Below, piece by piece: positions 46,961 to 56,878 of a DNA stretch of 64,000 nucleotides. Made by a program: the position numbers and the translations under genes. The stretch is from Streptomyces sp. NBC_01275 (lineage in GTDB: Bacteria; Actinomycetota; Actinomycetes; Streptomycetales; Streptomycetaceae). The stretch covers positions 5,828,001 to 5,892,000 of the forward strand of contig NZ_JAPEOZ010000001.1 in NCBI RefSeq assembly GCF_026340655.1, written 5' to 3'. Under the pieces are notes generated by a model. The model worked only from the letters and a program-made list of their open reading frames with translations, had not been told where the DNA came from and searched no databases. How positions within the stretch are numbered: position 1 is the first letter of the stretch; every line of letters starts with the position of its first letter.

Positions 46961-47500
46961 ATGTCGCGTATTGGCAAGCTCCCCATCACGGTTCCCGCCG
47001 GCGTGGACGTCACCATCGACGGCCGTACGGTCTCGGTGAAGGGCCCCAAGGGGACCCTGAGCCACACCGTCGCAGCGCCGATCGACATCGCCAAGGGTGA
47101 GGACGGCGTTCTGAACGTCACCCGCCCCAACGACGAGCGTCAGAACAAGGCCCTGCACGGCCTGTCCCGCACGCTGGTGGCGAACATGATCACCGGCGTG
47201 ACCACGGGTTACGTGAAGAAGCTCGAGATCAGCGGTGTCGGTTACCGCGTGACGGCCAAGGGATCGAACCTCGAGTTCGCTCTCGGCTACAGCCACCCGA
47301 TCACCGTCGAGGCGCCCGAGGGAATCACCTTCAAGGTGGAGAACCCGACCCGCTTCCAGGTCGAGGGCATCGACAAGCAGAAGGTCGGCGAGGTTGCGGC
47401 CAACATCCGCAAGCTGCGCAAGCCCGACCCGTACAAGGCCAAGGGCGTCAAGTACGAGGGCGAAGTCATCCGCCGCAAGGTCGGAAAGGCGGGTAAGTAA
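46961..47500 (+). CDS. rplF: 50S ribosomal protein L6
   Basis: 179 residues, ATG after [29 protein letters not shown] and the C-terminal [21 protein letters not shown] motif are typical. L6 binds near the sarcin-ricin loop. spc operon. Confidence 0.99.
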   Translation: MSRIGKLPITVPAGVDVTIDGRTVSVKGPKGTLSHTVAAPIDIAKGEDGVLNVTRPNDERQNKALHGLSRTLVANMITGVTTGYVKKLEISGVGYRVTAKGSNLEFALGYSHPITVEAPEGITFKVENPTRFQVEGIDKQKVGEVAANIRKLRKPDPYKAKGVKYEGEVIRRKVGKAGK

Positions 47501-47503
47501 GCC

Positions 47504-47887
47504 ATGGCATACGGACAGAAGATCCTCAAGGGCGACGCTTACAAGCGTGCCGCGATCAAGCGTCGCCACATCCGGATCCGTAAGCACATCTCGGGTACGG
47601 CTGAGCGTCCGCGTCTCGTCGTGACGCGCTCCAACCGCCACATCGTGGCCCAGGTCATCGACGACATCAAGGGTCACACCCTGGCGTCGGCGTCGACCCT
47701 GGACACGACGATCCGCAGCGGCGAGGGCGACAAGTCCGCGCAGGCCAAGTCGGTCGGCGCCCTGGTCGCCGAGCGCGCCAAGGCTGCCGGTGTCGAGGCT
47801 GTCGTGTTCGACCGTGGTGGCAACCAGTACGCCGGGCGCATCGCCGCCCTGGCGGACGCCGCCCGCGAAGCCGGACTCAAGTTCTGA
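47504..47887 (+). CDS. rplR: 50S ribosomal protein L18
   Basis: 127 residues. [44 protein letters not shown] and [26 protein letters not shown] are the L18 signature. 5S rRNA-binding. 3 bases after rplF. Confidence 0.99.
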   Translation: MAYGQKILKGDAYKRAAIKRRHIRIRKHISGTAERPRLVVTRSNRHIVAQVIDDIKGHTLASASTLDTTIRSGEGDKSAQAKSVGALVAERAKAAGVEAVVFDRGGNQYAGRIAALADAAREAGLKF

Positions 47888-47949
47888 GTCGCCCGTCGCG
47901 CAGCGAGATTCATGCTGCGTAGCTAGCGGAAAAAGAGAGAGGTAATCCA

Positions 47950-48558
47950 ATGGCTGGACCCCAGCGCCGCGGAAGCGGTGCCGGTGGCGGCGAGCGGCGG
48001 GACCGGAAGGGCCGTGACGGCGGCGCAGCTGCTGCCGAGAAGACCGCGTACGTTGAGCGCGTCGTCGCGATCAACCGCGTCGCCAAGGTTGTGAAGGGTG
48101 GTCGTCGCTTCAGCTTCACCGCGCTGGTCGTGGTGGGCGACGGTGACGGCACCGTGGGTGTCGGTTACGGCAAGGCCAAGGAGGTGCCGGCCGCCATCGC
48201 CAAGGGTGTTGAGGAGGCCAAGAAGCACTTCTTCAAGGTCCCCCGTATCCAGGGCACCATCCCGCACCCGATCACGGGCGAGAAGGCTGCGGGCGTCGTC
48301 CTGCTCAAGCCTGCTTCCCCCGGTACCGGCGTCATCGCCGGCGGTCCGGTGCGTGCCGTGCTCGAGTGCGCCGGCGTGCACGACATCCTGTCGAAGTCGC
48401 TCGGCTCGTCGAACGCGATCAACATCGTGCACGCGACCGTGGAGGCCCTGAAGGGCCTGCAGCGTCCCGAGGAGATCGCGGCTCGCCGTGGTCTGCCCCT
48501 CGAGGACGTCGCTCCCGCGGCTCTGCTGCGTGCGCGTGCCGGGGCTGGTGCTGCGTAA
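47950..48558 (+). CDS. rpsE: 30S ribosomal protein S5
   Basis: 202 residues. [30 protein letters not shown] is the S5 dsRNA-binding signature. The N-terminus ([21 protein letters not shown]) and the Ala/Arg-rich C-terminus are extended relative to E. coli. S5 affects fidelity and spectinomycin sensitivity. The stop overlaps rpmD (TAATG). Confidence 0.99.
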   Translation: MAGPQRRGSGAGGGERRDRKGRDGGAAAAEKTAYVERVVAINRVAKVVKGGRRFSFTALVVVGDGDGTVGVGYGKAKEVPAAIAKGVEEAKKHFFKVPRIQGTIPHPITGEKAAGVVLLKPASPGTGVIAGGPVRAVLECAGVHDILSKSLGSSNAINIVHATVEALKGLQRPEEIAARRGLPLEDVAPAALLRARAGAGAA

Positions 48559-48740
48559 TGGCTCGCCTCAAGATCACGCAGACGAAGTCGTACATCGGCA
48601 GCAAGCAGAACCACCGTGACACCCTTCGTTCGCTCGGGCTCAAGCGCCTGAACGACGTGGTCGTCAAGGAGGACCGCCCCGAGTTCCGCGGCATGGTGCA
48701 CACCGTCCGCCACCTCGTGACGGTTGAGGAGGTCGACTGA
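48558..48740 (+). CDS. rpmD: 50S ribosomal protein L30
   Basis: 60 residues from ATG at 48558. [32 protein letters not shown] and [20 protein letters not shown] are canonical. It is coupled to rpsE and sits 2 bases before rplO. Confidence 0.98.
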   Translation: MARLKITQTKSYIGSKQNHRDTLRSLGLKRLNDVVVKEDRPEFRGMVHTVRHLVTVEEVD

Positions 48741-48742
48741 TC

Positions 48743-49198
48743 ATGGCGGAGAACAACCCGCTCAAGATCCACAACCTCCGTCCCGCCCCGGGCGCCAAGA
48801 CCGCCAAGACCCGTGTCGGTCGTGGTGAGGCGTCGAAGGGTAAGACGGCCGGTCGTGGCACCAAGGGCACGAAGGCCCGTTACCAGGTTCCGGAGCGCTT
48901 CGAGGGTGGGCAGATGCCCCTCCACATGCGTCTCCCGAAGCTCAAGGGCTTCAAGAACCCGTTCAAGACCGAGTTCCAGGTCGTGAACCTCGAGAAGCTC
49001 GCGGCGCTGTACCCCGAGGGTGGCGAGGTCACCGTCGAGGGTCTCGTCGCCAAGGGCGCCGTTCGCAAGAACAGCCTCGTCAAGGTCCTCGGCCAGGGCG
49101 AGATCTCCGTGGCGCTGCAGGTGACGGTCGACGCCGTCTCCGGCTCCGCCAAGGAGAAGATCACCGCCGCCGGCGGTACCGTCACCGAGCTCGTCTGA
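48743..49198 (+). CDS. rplO: 50S ribosomal protein L15
   Basis: 151 residues. [35 protein letters not shown] is the glycine-rich N-terminus. [18 protein letters not shown] and [16 protein letters not shown] complete the family pattern. Last ribosomal gene before secY; a strong hairpin follows. Confidence 0.99.
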   Translation: MAENNPLKIHNLRPAPGAKTAKTRVGRGEASKGKTAGRGTKGTKARYQVPERFEGGQMPLHMRLPKLKGFKNPFKTEFQVVNLEKLAALYPEGGEVTVEGLVAKGAVRKNSLVKVLGQGEISVALQVTVDAVSGSAKEKITAAGGTVTELV

Positions 49199-49234
49199 AT
49201 CCATCAGGCGTCTCGATGACTTGAGCGATCCCGA

Positions 49235-49266
49235 CCGGGGATACCCCACAAAAGGGGTATCCCCGG
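49235..49266 (+). terminator. terminator/attenuator after rplO
   Basis: A perfect 13-bp stem, CCGGGGATACCCC with GGGGTATCCCCGG, loop ACAAAA, starting 36 bases after rplO. It separates the ribosomal genes from secY, which then has its own 186-base leader (49267-49452) with a TAGTCT -10-like hexamer at 49285-49290. Confidence 0.88.
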
Positions 49267-49452
49267 TTGGTCGTTCCTAGGCGGTAGTCTCGCCGGTAAG
49301 GTGACCTCCACTGCCCACTTTCAACGGGTGCTTCCCATGGGGCACCTTCAGCGGCAGTCGACCGTTATCCATGTCGTTGTTGTCGTTGTTCTTTATTGGA
49401 CCCTCAAGACCGTCACCCTTGACGCAGATGCGCGGGGGTCGCAGGAGGCACC

Positions 49453-50766
49453 GTGCTCACCGCGTTCGCCCGGGCGTTCAAGACGCCCGACCTGCGCAAG
49501 AAGCTGCTCTTCACGCTCGGGATCATCGTGATCTACCGGGTCGGTACGCACATCCCGATCCCCGGTGTCGACTACACGTCCGTTCAGCGGTGTGTGGACG
49601 AGGCGTCCGGCAACCAGGGCCTCTTCGGTCTGGTGAACATGTTCAGCGGCGGCGCGCTGCTGCAGATCACCATCTTCGCGCTGGGCATCATGCCGTACAT
49701 CACGGCCAGCATCATCCTTCAGCTGCTGACCGTGGTCATCCCGCGACTGGAAGCCCTCAAGAAGGAGGGCTCGGCCGGCACGTCGAAGATCACGCAGTAC
49801 ACCCGTTACCTCACGGTGGCGCTCGCCATCCTGCAGGGCACCGGCCTGGTGGCCACCGCCCGCAGCGGCGCCCTGTTCTCCGGTTGCACGGTCGCCTCGA
49901 GCATCGTCCCGGACCGCGCGATCTTCACCACCATCACCATGGTCATCTGCATGACCGCCGGTACGGCCATGGTCATGTGGCTCGGTGAGCTCATCACCGA
50001 CCGCGGCATCGGCAACGGCATGTCGATCCTGATGTTCATCTCGATCGCCGCGACCTTCCCCTCGGCCCTGTGGGCCATCAAGAAGACGGGCACCCTGGCC
50101 GACGGCTGGATCGAGTTCGGCACGGTCATCCTGGTCGGCCTGGTCATGGTCGGTCTGGTGGTCTTCGTCGAGCAGGCCCAGCGCCGCATCCCGGTGCAGT
50201 ACGCGAAGCGCATGATCGGCCGCCGTTCCTACGGCGGCACCTCGACGTACATCCCGCTGAAGGTGAACCAGGCCGGTGTCATCCCGGTCATCTTCGCCTC
50301 GTCGCTGCTCTACATCCCGGCTCTCGTCGCCCAGTTCTCCAGCGGAACCTCCAGCTGGAAGACCTGGATCGAGACCAACCTGACCAAGGGCGACCACCCG
50401 ATCTACATCAGCATGTACTTCTTGCTGATCGTTTTCTTCGCGTTCTTCTATGTGGCGATCTCCTTCAACCCCGAGGAAGTCGCCGACAACATGAAGAAGT
50501 ATGGTGGCTTCATCCCGGGCATCCGGGCTGGCCGACCGACCGCTGAGTACCTGTCGTACGTGCTCAACCGGATCACCTGGCCGGGTTCGCTGTATCTGGG
50601 TCTGATCGCTCTCGTACCGACGATGGCGTTGGTTGGCTTCGGGGCAAGCCAGAACTTCCCGTTCGGCGGGACGAGCATCCTGATCATCGTGGGTGTGGGT
50701 CTCGAGACGGTGAAGCAGATTGAGAGCCAGCTTCAGCAGCGCAATTACGAAGGGTTCCTCCGCTGA
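49453..50766 (+). CDS. secY: preprotein translocase subunit SecY
   Basis: 437 residues, ten membrane segments, GTG start with CAGGAGG. It is the protein-conducting channel with SecE and SecG. PDLRKKLLFTLGIIVIYRVGTHIPIPGVD, the plug region, ASIILQLLTVVIPRLE and the cytoplasmic loops QRRIPVQYAKRM and FNPEEVADNMKKYGGFIPGIRAG are typical. The stop overlaps adk (TGATG). Confidence 0.99.
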   Translation: MLTAFARAFKTPDLRKKLLFTLGIIVIYRVGTHIPIPGVDYTSVQRCVDEASGNQGLFGLVNMFSGGALLQITIFALGIMPYITASIILQLLTVVIPRLEALKKEGSAGTSKITQYTRYLTVALAILQGTGLVATARSGALFSGCTVASSIVPDRAIFTTITMVICMTAGTAMVMWLGELITDRGIGNGMSILMFISIAATFPSALWAIKKTGTLADGWIEFGTVILVGLVMVGLVVFVEQAQRRIPVQYAKRMIGRRSYGGTSTYIPLKVNQAGVIPVIFASSLLYIPALVAQFSSGTSSWKTWIETNLTKGDHPIYISMYFLLIVFFAFFYVAISFNPEEVADNMKKYGGFIPGIRAGRPTAEYLSYVLNRITWPGSLYLGLIALVPTMALVGFGASQNFPFGGTSILIIVGVGLETVKQIESQLQQRNYEGFLR

Positions 50767-51428
50767 TGCGTATCGTCCTCGTCGGGCCGCCGGGTGCCGG
50801 AAAGGGAACGCAGGCCACGCGCCTGGCCGAGAAACTACGCGTTCCGCACATTTCCACGGGCGACCTGTTCCGCGCCAACATCAGCCAGCAGACGGAACTC
50901 GGGAAACTCGCGAAGTCCTACATGGACGCCGGCAACCTCGTCCCCGACGAGGTCACCATCGCCATGGCCAAGGACCGCATGGAGCAGGCGGACGCCGAGC
51001 GCGGCTTCCTGCTGGACGGTTTCCCGCGCAATGTCTCGCAGGCGGAGGCGCTGGACGAGCTCCTCACCACCGAGGGCATCAAGCTGGACGCGGTACTGGA
51101 CCTGGAGGCCCCGGAGGAGGAGGTCGTCAAGCGGATCGCCGGTCGGCGCATCTGCCGTAACGACTCCGCTCACGTCTTCCACGTGACGTACAAGAAGCCC
51201 GAGCAGGACGGCGTCTGCGACGTCTGCGGCGGCGAGCTGTACCAGCGGGACGACGACTCCGAGGAGACGGTCCGCACACGGCTGGAGGTCTACCACACGC
51301 AGACCGAGCCGATCATCGACTACTACAAGGCCCAGGGCCTGGTAGTGACCATCGAGGCCATGGGCCAGGTGGACGAGGTCACCGGCCGCGCGCTGGCGGC
51401 CCTGAAGCGCGAGGGCGACGACCAGTAG
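50766..51428 (+). CDS. adk: adenylate kinase
   Basis: 220 residues. P-loop GPPGAGKGTQA, the NMP-binding ISTGDLFRANI and LDGFPRN motifs, and a LID with an apparent Cys-type zinc knuckle (CRNDSAHVFHVTYKKPEQDGVCDVCGGELYQRDDD). It interconverts ATP+AMP and 2 ADP. It is coupled to secY, as in most bacteria. Confidence 0.99.
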   Translation: MRIVLVGPPGAGKGTQATRLAEKLRVPHISTGDLFRANISQQTELGKLAKSYMDAGNLVPDEVTIAMAKDRMEQADAERGFLLDGFPRNVSQAEALDELLTTEGIKLDAVLDLEAPEEEVVKRIAGRRICRNDSAHVFHVTYKKPEQDGVCDVCGGELYQRDDDSEETVRTRLEVYHTQTEPIIDYYKAQGLVVTIEAMGQVDEVTGRALAALKREGDDQ

Positions 51429-51440
51429 TCGTCGACTCTG

Positions 51441-51475
51441 TACGGCCGTGGAGTCCCCAGGACCCCACGGCCGTA
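51441..51475 (+). terminator. terminator between adk and map
   Basis: A 16-bp stem with one wobble (TACGGCCGTGGAGTCC with GGACCCCACGGCCGTA), loop CCA, followed by CTGTTGTG. It starts 12 bases after adk, so map probably has its own promoter or depends on read-through. Confidence 0.85.
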
Positions 51476-51524
51476 CTGTTGTGTACATAACCCAGACCTG
51501 AGTGACGGAGAGCGCAGGCCCCCC

Positions 51525-52361
51525 ATGGTGCAGATCAAGAGTCCCGAGCAGATCGCCAAGATGCGTGCGGCGGGACTGGTGGTCGCCGCCATCCACGCGG
51601 CGACGCGTGAGGCGGCCGTGCCGGGGGCGACCACCAAGGACCTGGACGAGGTCGCGCGCAAGGTCCTGGCGGAGCACGGTGCGAAGTCGAACTTCCTGGG
51701 CTACGGCGGCTTCCCCGCCACCATCTGCACCTCCGCGAACGACGTCGTCGTCCACGGCATCCCCTCCGACGAGGTCGTCCTCAAGGACGGCGACATCATC
51801 TCCATCGACTGCGGTGCGGTCGTCGACGGCTGGCACGGCGACGCCGCGTACACCGCCTTCGTCGGCTCCGGTCACGCCCCGGAGCTGATCGAGCTCTCCC
51901 GGGTCACCGAAGAGTCGATGTGGGCCGGGATCGCCGCCATGAAGCTCGGCAACCGCCTGGTGGACGTCTCCCGCGCCATCGAGACGTACATCCGCCGCCA
52001 GCCCAAGCCCGGCGGCGGCCGCTACGGCATCATCGAGGACTACGGCGGCCACGGCATCGGCACCGAGATGCACATGGACCCGCACCTCCTGAACTACGTC
52101 GACCGCCGCCGCGGCAAGGGCCCCAAGCTGATCCCGGGCTTCTGCCTGGCCATCGAGCCCATGGTCTCCCTGGGCACCCCCCGCACCGAGGTCCTCGAGG
52201 ACGAGTGGACCGTCATCACGACGGACGGCACGTGGTCCTCCCACTGGGAGCACTCGGTCGCCCTGACGGAGGCCGGCCCGCTGGTCCTGACGGCGCCTGA
52301 CGGGGGCAGGGCGAAGCTGGCGGAGCACGGGATCGTGGCGGCGCCGGATCCGCTGGGCTGA
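51525..52361 (+). CDS. map: type I methionine aminopeptidase
   Basis: 278 residues. Removes the N-terminal Met. The metal ligands of the pita-bread fold can be seen: SIDCGAVVDGWHGDAAYT (two Asp), GGHGIGTEMHMDPHL (His), AIEPMVSLG (Glu) and WSSHWEHSVALTE (Glu). VHGIPSDEVVLKDGDIISID is typical. ATG start. Confidence 0.98.
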   Translation: MVQIKSPEQIAKMRAAGLVVAAIHAATREAAVPGATTKDLDEVARKVLAEHGAKSNFLGYGGFPATICTSANDVVVHGIPSDEVVLKDGDIISIDCGAVVDGWHGDAAYTAFVGSGHAPELIELSRVTEESMWAGIAAMKLGNRLVDVSRAIETYIRRQPKPGGGRYGIIEDYGGHGIGTEMHMDPHLLNYVDRRRGKGPKLIPGFCLAIEPMVSLGTPRTEVLEDEWTVITTDGTWSSHWEHSVALTEAGPLVLTAPDGGRAKLAEHGIVAAPDPLG

Positions 52362-52683
52362 GGTTTCCCTGGGCGGGGGCCGGCCTCGATGGGGATCGCC
52401 CCCGCCGCCCCTTCCCATTCCCGTTCCTGGGGGCTGCGCCCCCAGACCCCCGCTGTCGGCCCTCAGAGGGCCTCGTCCTCAAACGCCGGACGGGCTGGTG
52501 GGTCGTGGCGGGTCCTGGCTTTCCTGCTTAAGGATCTCCCTCGTGGGGCACACTTCCCCGATTCGTCTTTCCGGGTGCGCTGACGTAGACTGACTCGTCG
52601 GCTCTCGTGCACCCGCATGCCTGCATGCGCCCGTAAGGGAAAGCAAGTGAGTCGATCAAGGTAGTCGATTCGAAGGGCGAAGC
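52362..52683 (+). promoter_or_regulatory. map-infA gap with a repeat element and infA leader
   Basis: 322 bases. The left half holds a Streptomyces-type repeat (52427-52499). The right half carries a TAGACT -10-like hexamer (52586-52591) about 95 bases before infA; the -35 is poor. No coding sequence supported. Confidence 0.55.
52427..52499 (+). repeat. Streptomyces intergenic repeat, copy 1
   Basis: Begins with a perfect hairpin CTGGGGGC-TGC-GCCCCCAG (52427-52445), then an ACCCCCGCTGTCGG stretch, then GGCCTCGTCCTC-AAACGCCGGACGGGCTGG. A matching element in inverted orientation is at 58943-59017. This family is very common between Streptomyces genes. Confidence 0.82.
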
Positions 52684-52905
52684 GTGGCCAAGAAGCAAGG
52701 TGCCATCGAGATCGAGGGCACTGTCGTCGAGTCTCTTCCGAACGCCATGTTCAAGGTCGAGCTCCAGAACGGCCACCAGGTCCTGGCGCACATCAGCGGC
52801 AAGATGCGTATGCACTACATCCGTATCCTCCCTGACGACCGGGTCGTGGTGGAGTTGTCTCCGTACGACCTGACGCGTGGCCGGATCGTCTACCGGTACA
52901 AGTAG
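52684..52905 (+). CDS. infA: translation initiation factor IF-1
   Basis: 73 residues, GTG start with CGAAGGGCGAA upstream. S1/OB fold: [72 protein letters not shown]. Binds the 30S A site during initiation. Heads the alpha-operon segment. Confidence 0.99.
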   Translation: MAKKQGAIEIEGTVVESLPNAMFKVELQNGHQVLAHISGKMRMHYIRILPDDRVVVELSPYDLTRGRIVYRYK

Positions 52906-52973
52906 ATCTTGCCCAGGCCCCGTGCGCTTCCGTGCGGGGTGGCCGGCAACTGACCCGGAGAACCTCACATCCC

Positions 52974-53087
52974 ATGAAGGTCAAGCCGAGCGTCAAGAAG
53001 ATCTGCGACAAGTGCAGGGTGATCCGCCGTCACGGCCGGGTCATGGTCATCTGCGAGAACCCGCGCCACAAGCAGCGCCAGGGCTGA
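52974..53087 (+). CDS. rpmJ: 50S ribosomal protein L36
   Basis: 37 residues. [21 protein letters not shown], then [16 protein letters not shown]: the zinc ligands are C11, C14, C27 and H32, so this is the zinc-containing form. Between infA and rpsM as usual. Confidence 0.97.
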   Translation: MKVKPSVKKICDKCRVIRRHGRVMVICENPRHKQRQG

Positions 53088-53288
53088 TCGCACACAGATC
53101 GCACCCCCTCTGCACCCCGCAGAATCTTCGCGCGACGCGAGCTGAATTTGTTCATACGCAGGACCCGGTCACGTATGCATGCGTGTCCGACACCCCCGGT
53201 TCGGAGGCCGGGGACCCGGTTCGTACCTGGTACGGCGGCTGGGAGTCGGTTCTGTGGAAGACCTCCGAAGATCAACTGGAGCCATTGA

Positions 53289-53669
53289 ATGGCACGCGTT
53301 TCCGGTGTTGACATCCCGCGCGAAAAGCGTGTGGAGGTCGCCCTCACCTACGTGTTCGGCATTGGCCGGACCCTCTCGCAGGAGACGCTGGCTGCGACCG
53401 GCGTCGACCCGAACACCCGCGTTCGCGACCTCTCCGAGGAGCAGCTCGTCGCGATCCGCGAGTACGTGGACGCCAACATCAAGACCGAGGGTGACCTCCG
53501 TCGCGAGATCCAGGCCGACATCCGCCGCAAGGTGGAGATCGGCTGCTACCAGGGTCTCCGTCACCGTCGTGGTCTGCCCGTCCGCGGTCAGCGCACCAGC
53601 ACGAACGCTCGTACCCGCAAGGGCCCGCGTCGCGCCATCGCCGGCAAGAAGAAGCCGGGCAAGAAGTAG
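53289..53669 (+). CDS. rpsM: 30S ribosomal protein S13
   Basis: 126 residues. [25 protein letters not shown], then [25 protein letters not shown] near the C-terminus. Forms an intersubunit bridge and touches P-site tRNA. A 201-base gap before it (53088-53288) holds no clear gene. Confidence 0.99.
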   Translation: MARVSGVDIPREKRVEVALTYVFGIGRTLSQETLAATGVDPNTRVRDLSEEQLVAIREYVDANIKTEGDLRREIQADIRRKVEIGCYQGLRHRRGLPVRGQRTSTNARTRKGPRRAIAGKKKPGKK

Positions 53670-53738
53670 TCCTCAGCGGACAACGCTTCATCAGCGGTCT
53701 TCGCTGTAGGACCGACCACCTCCCGTAGGAGTTTATAG

Positions 53739-54143
53739 ATGCCCCCCAAGGGACGTCAGGGCGCTGCCAAGAAGGTGCGCCGCAAGGAAAAGAAGAACGT
53801 CGCGCACGGCCAGGCGCACATCAAGAGCACGTTCAACAACACGATCGTGTCCATCACGGACCCGGCCGGAAACGTGATCTCGTGGGCCTCCGCCGGCCAC
53901 GTCGGCTTCAAGGGCTCGCGTAAGTCCACGCCGTTCGCCGCGCAGATGGCCGCCGAGTCGGCTGCCCGTCGCGCGCAGGAGCACGGCATGCGCAAGGTCG
54001 ACGTCTTCGTCAAGGGTCCGGGCGCCGGTCGTGAGACCGCCATCCGCTCCCTGCAGGCCACGGGCCTCGAGGTCGGCTCCATCCAGGACGTCACCCCGAC
54101 CCCGCACAATGGCTGCCGTCCGCCCAAGCGTCGCCGCGTCTGA
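53739..54143 (+). CDS. rpsK: 30S ribosomal protein S11
   Basis: 134 residues, ATG after [46 protein letters not shown] and [18 protein letters not shown] are canonical. Part of the 30S platform. Alpha operon. The usual bacterial rpsD is not between rpsK and rpoA, as is normal in Streptomyces. Confidence 0.99.
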   Translation: MPPKGRQGAAKKVRRKEKKNVAHGQAHIKSTFNNTIVSITDPAGNVISWASAGHVGFKGSRKSTPFAAQMAAESAARRAQEHGMRKVDVFVKGPGAGRETAIRSLQATGLEVGSIQDVTPTPHNGCRPPKRRRV

Positions 54144-54174
54144 TCTGACGTACGGCTGCTTGGTCTGAGGTTTC

Positions 54175-54209
54175 GGGCGGTACGACCCCGTAAAAGGGCC
54201 GTATCGCCC
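54175..54209 (+). promoter_or_regulatory. hairpin between rpsK and rpoA
   Basis: GGGCGGTACGACCC pairs with GGGCCGTATCGCCC (two G-U type pairs), loop CGTAAAA, no U-run. It lies 32 bases after rpsK and 61 bases before rpoA. Possible attenuator that sets the ratio of ribosomal protein to polymerase. Confidence 0.65.
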
Positions 54210-54269
54210 GTACCCTTGCACTACCTCAGGGCATCAAATAGTGGGTGCCCCTGACTGAAGGATCGCAAC

Positions 54270-55292
54270 ATGCTGATCGCTCAGCGTCCCTCTTTGACCG
54301 AAGAGGTCGTCGACGAGTTCCGCTCCCGGTTCGTGATCGAGCCGCTGGAGCCGGGCTTCGGCTACACCCTCGGCAACTCCCTCCGCCGGACCCTCCTGTC
54401 CTCGATCCCGGGTGCGGCGGTCACGTCCATCCGTATCGACGGCGTGCTGCACGAGTTCACCACCGTGCCGGGCGTCAAGGAGGACGTCACCGACCTGATC
54501 CTCAACATCAAGCAGCTGGTCGTCTCCTCGGAGCACGACGAGCCTGTCGTGATGTACCTGCGCAAGCAGGGTCCGGGTCTGGTCACCGCCGCCGACATCG
54601 CGCCCCCGGCCGGTGTCGAGGTGCACAACCCCGACCTCGTCCTCGCCACGCTCAACGGCAAGGGCAAGCTGGAGATGGAGCTCACGGTCGAGCGTGGCCG
54701 CGGCTACGTCTCCGCCGTGCAGAACAAGCAGGTGGGCCAGGAGATCGGTCGTATTCCGGTCGACTCCATCTACTCGCCCGTGCTGAAGGTCACGTACAAG
54801 GTCGAGGCGACCCGTGTCGAGCAGCGCACCGACTTCGACAAGCTGATCGTCGACGTCGAGACCAAGCAGGCCATGCGTCCGCGTGACGCCATGGCGTCGG
54901 CCGGCAAGACCCTGGTCGAGCTGTTCGGTCTGGCCCGCGAGCTCAACATCGACGCCGAGGGCATCGACATGGGCCCGTCCCCGACGGACGCCGCCCTCGC
55001 CGCCGATCTGGCGCTGCCGATCGAGGAGCTGGAGCTCACCGTTCGGTCGTACAACTGCCTCAAGCGCGAGGGCATCCACTCCGTGGGTGAGCTCGTGGCT
55101 CGTTCCGAGGCCGACCTGCTGGACATCCGCAACTTCGGTGCGAAGTCCATCGACGAGGTCAAGGCGAAGCTGGCCGGCATGGGCCTGGCCCTCAAGGACA
55201 GCCCGCCCGGATTCGACCCGACCGCCGCCGCCGACGCCTTCGGCGCGGACGACGACGCGGACGCGGGTTTCGTGGAAACCGAGCAGTACTGA
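54270..55292 (+). CDS. rpoA: DNA-directed RNA polymerase subunit alpha
   Basis: 340 residues. The N-terminal domain ([29 protein letters not shown]) dimerises and starts core assembly. The C-terminal domain ([42 protein letters not shown]) binds UP elements and activators. The ATG follows GAAGGATC. An acidic tail ([16 protein letters not shown]) ends the protein. Confidence 0.99.
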   Translation: MLIAQRPSLTEEVVDEFRSRFVIEPLEPGFGYTLGNSLRRTLLSSIPGAAVTSIRIDGVLHEFTTVPGVKEDVTDLILNIKQLVVSSEHDEPVVMYLRKQGPGLVTAADIAPPAGVEVHNPDLVLATLNGKGKLEMELTVERGRGYVSAVQNKQVGQEIGRIPVDSIYSPVLKVTYKVEATRVEQRTDFDKLIVDVETKQAMRPRDAMASAGKTLVELFGLARELNIDAEGIDMGPSPTDAALAADLALPIEELELTVRSYNCLKREGIHSVGELVARSEADLLDIRNFGAKSIDEVKAKLAGMGLALKDSPPGFDPTAAADAFGADDDADAGFVETEQY

Positions 55293-55375
55293 TCGGTTGT
55301 TGCCGGTGAGCATCCGCTCACCGGGTCCTGACCCCGGTACCTGATACGGCCGGGGCAGATACCAAGGAGAAAGAC

Positions 55376-55894
55376 ATGCCGAAGCCCGCCAAGGGCGCCC
55401 GTCTGGGCGGCAGCGCTGCGCACGAGAAGCTGCTCCTCGCGAACCTCGCGAAGAGCCTCTTCGAGCACGGCCGCATCACCACCACCGAGGCGAAGGCCCG
55501 CCGCCTGCGCCCGTACGCCGAGCGTCTGGTCACCAAGGCGAAGAAGGGCGACCTTCACAACCGCCGTCAGGTGCTCCAGATCATCACGGACAAGAGCGTC
55601 GTCCACACGCTCTTCACCGAGATCGCCCCGCGCTACGAGAACCGTCCGGGCGGCTACACCCGCCTGACCAAGATCGGTAACCGCCGTGGCGACAACGCGC
55701 CCATGGCCGTCATCGAGCTGGTCGAGGCCCTGACGGTCGCGCAGCAGGCGACCGGCGAGGCCGAGGCCGCGACGAAGCGCGCGGTCAAGGAGGCCGACGA
55801 GGCCAAGGTCGAGGAGACCAAGGTCGACGAGGTCGTCGAGGACGCCAAGCCGGAGGCCGTCGAGGCCGCCGCCGAGGAGTCCAAGGACGCCTGA
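55376..55894 (+). CDS. rplQ: 50S ribosomal protein L17
   Basis: 172 residues, ATG after [41 protein letters not shown] and [22 protein letters not shown] are canonical. The last ~50 residues are an Ala/Glu/Lys-rich extension beyond the ~120-residue family core. Ends the alpha operon; a terminator follows. Confidence 0.99.
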   Translation: MPKPAKGARLGGSAAHEKLLLANLAKSLFEHGRITTTEAKARRLRPYAERLVTKAKKGDLHNRRQVLQIITDKSVVHTLFTEIAPRYENRPGGYTRLTKIGNRRGDNAPMAVIELVEALTVAQQATGEAEAATKRAVKEADEAKVEETKVDEVVEDAKPEAVEAAAEESKDA

Positions 55895-55924
55895 GGCTCT
55901 GCCTTGCAGTAGCTTGCAGCAATG

Positions 55925-55954
55925 AGCGGGTCCGCCCTCCGGGGCGGGCCCGCT
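55925..55954 (+). terminator. alpha operon terminator
   Basis: A 13-bp stem with one G-U pair (AGCGGGTCCGCCC with GGGCGGGCCCGCT), loop TCCG, followed by TTCCTGTTCCTG. It is 30 bases after rplQ. Confidence 0.9.
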
Positions 55955-55985
55955 TTCCTGTTCCTGATTTTTGAGAGGATCCAGG

Positions 55986-56843
55986 GTGAGTGACGAAGTA
56001 CAGCCTGGTCAGGTGCGCGTCCGTCTCGATCTGTCCTACGACGGGACCGCGTTCTCCGGGTGGGCCAAGCAGGCCGGGGGGCGGCGGACCGTGCAGGGCG
56101 AGATCGAGGACGCCCTGCGCACCGTCACACGGTCGCGCGACACGACGTACGAGCTGACCGTGGCCGGGCGGACGGACGCCGGGGTGCACGCGCGCGGGCA
56201 GGTGGCGCATGTGGATCTGCCCGAGGGGCTGTGGGCCGAACACCGGGAGAAGCTGCTCAAGCGGCTCGCCGGGCGGCTGGCGAAGGATGTGCGGGTGTGG
56301 GCCCTCAGAGAGGCGCCCAGCGGCTTCAACGCCCGTTTCTCGGCGGTCTGGCGGCGGTACGCCTACCGGGTCACCGACAACCCCGGCGGGGTGGACCCGC
56401 TGCTGCGCAACCACGTGCTCTGGCATGACTGGCCGCTCGACGTCGACGCCATGAACGAGGCGGCCCGGCGGCTCCTCGGCGAGCACGACTTCGCCGCCTA
56501 CTGCAAGCGGCGGGAGGGGGCGACCACGATCCGTACCCTCCAGGAGCTGAGCCTGGTGCGCGGCGACGACGGGATCGTCACTGCGACCGTGCGCGCCGAC
56601 GCCTTCTGCCACAACATGGTGCGCTCGCTCATCGGGGCGCTGCTGTTCGTGGGGGACGGGCACCGGGGCCCCGACTGGCCGGGGAAGGTGCTGGCCGCCG
56701 GGGTCCGGGACTCGGCGGTGCACGTCGTACGGCCGCACGGGCTGACGCTGGAGGAGGTCGGGTATCCGGCCGACGAGCTGCTGGCCGCGCGGAACAAGGA
56801 GGCGCGGAACAAGCGGTCGCTGCCCGGGGCCGGCTGCTGCTGA
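55986..56843 (+). CDS. truA: tRNA pseudouridine(38-40) synthase
   Basis: 285 residues from GTG at 55986 with AGAGGATCCAGG upstream. [16 protein letters not shown] and the catalytic [18 protein letters not shown] (Asp of RTDAGVHA) define Tru[15 protein letters not shown] and [10 protein letters not shown] close the fold. It modifies the anticodon arm of many tRNAs. Linked to rplQ as in most actinobacteria. Confidence 0.98.
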   Translation: MSDEVQPGQVRVRLDLSYDGTAFSGWAKQAGGRRTVQGEIEDALRTVTRSRDTTYELTVAGRTDAGVHARGQVAHVDLPEGLWAEHREKLLKRLAGRLAKDVRVWALREAPSGFNARFSAVWRRYAYRVTDNPGGVDPLLRNHVLWHDWPLDVDAMNEAARRLLGEHDFAAYCKRREGATTIRTLQELSLVRGDDGIVTATVRADAFCHNMVRSLIGALLFVGDGHRGPDWPGKVLAAGVRDSAVHVVRPHGLTLEEVGYPADELLAARNKEARNKRSLPGAGCC

Positions 56844-56878
56844 GCCGAGCCGGTCCCGGGAGAACGGACGGGCCGGCG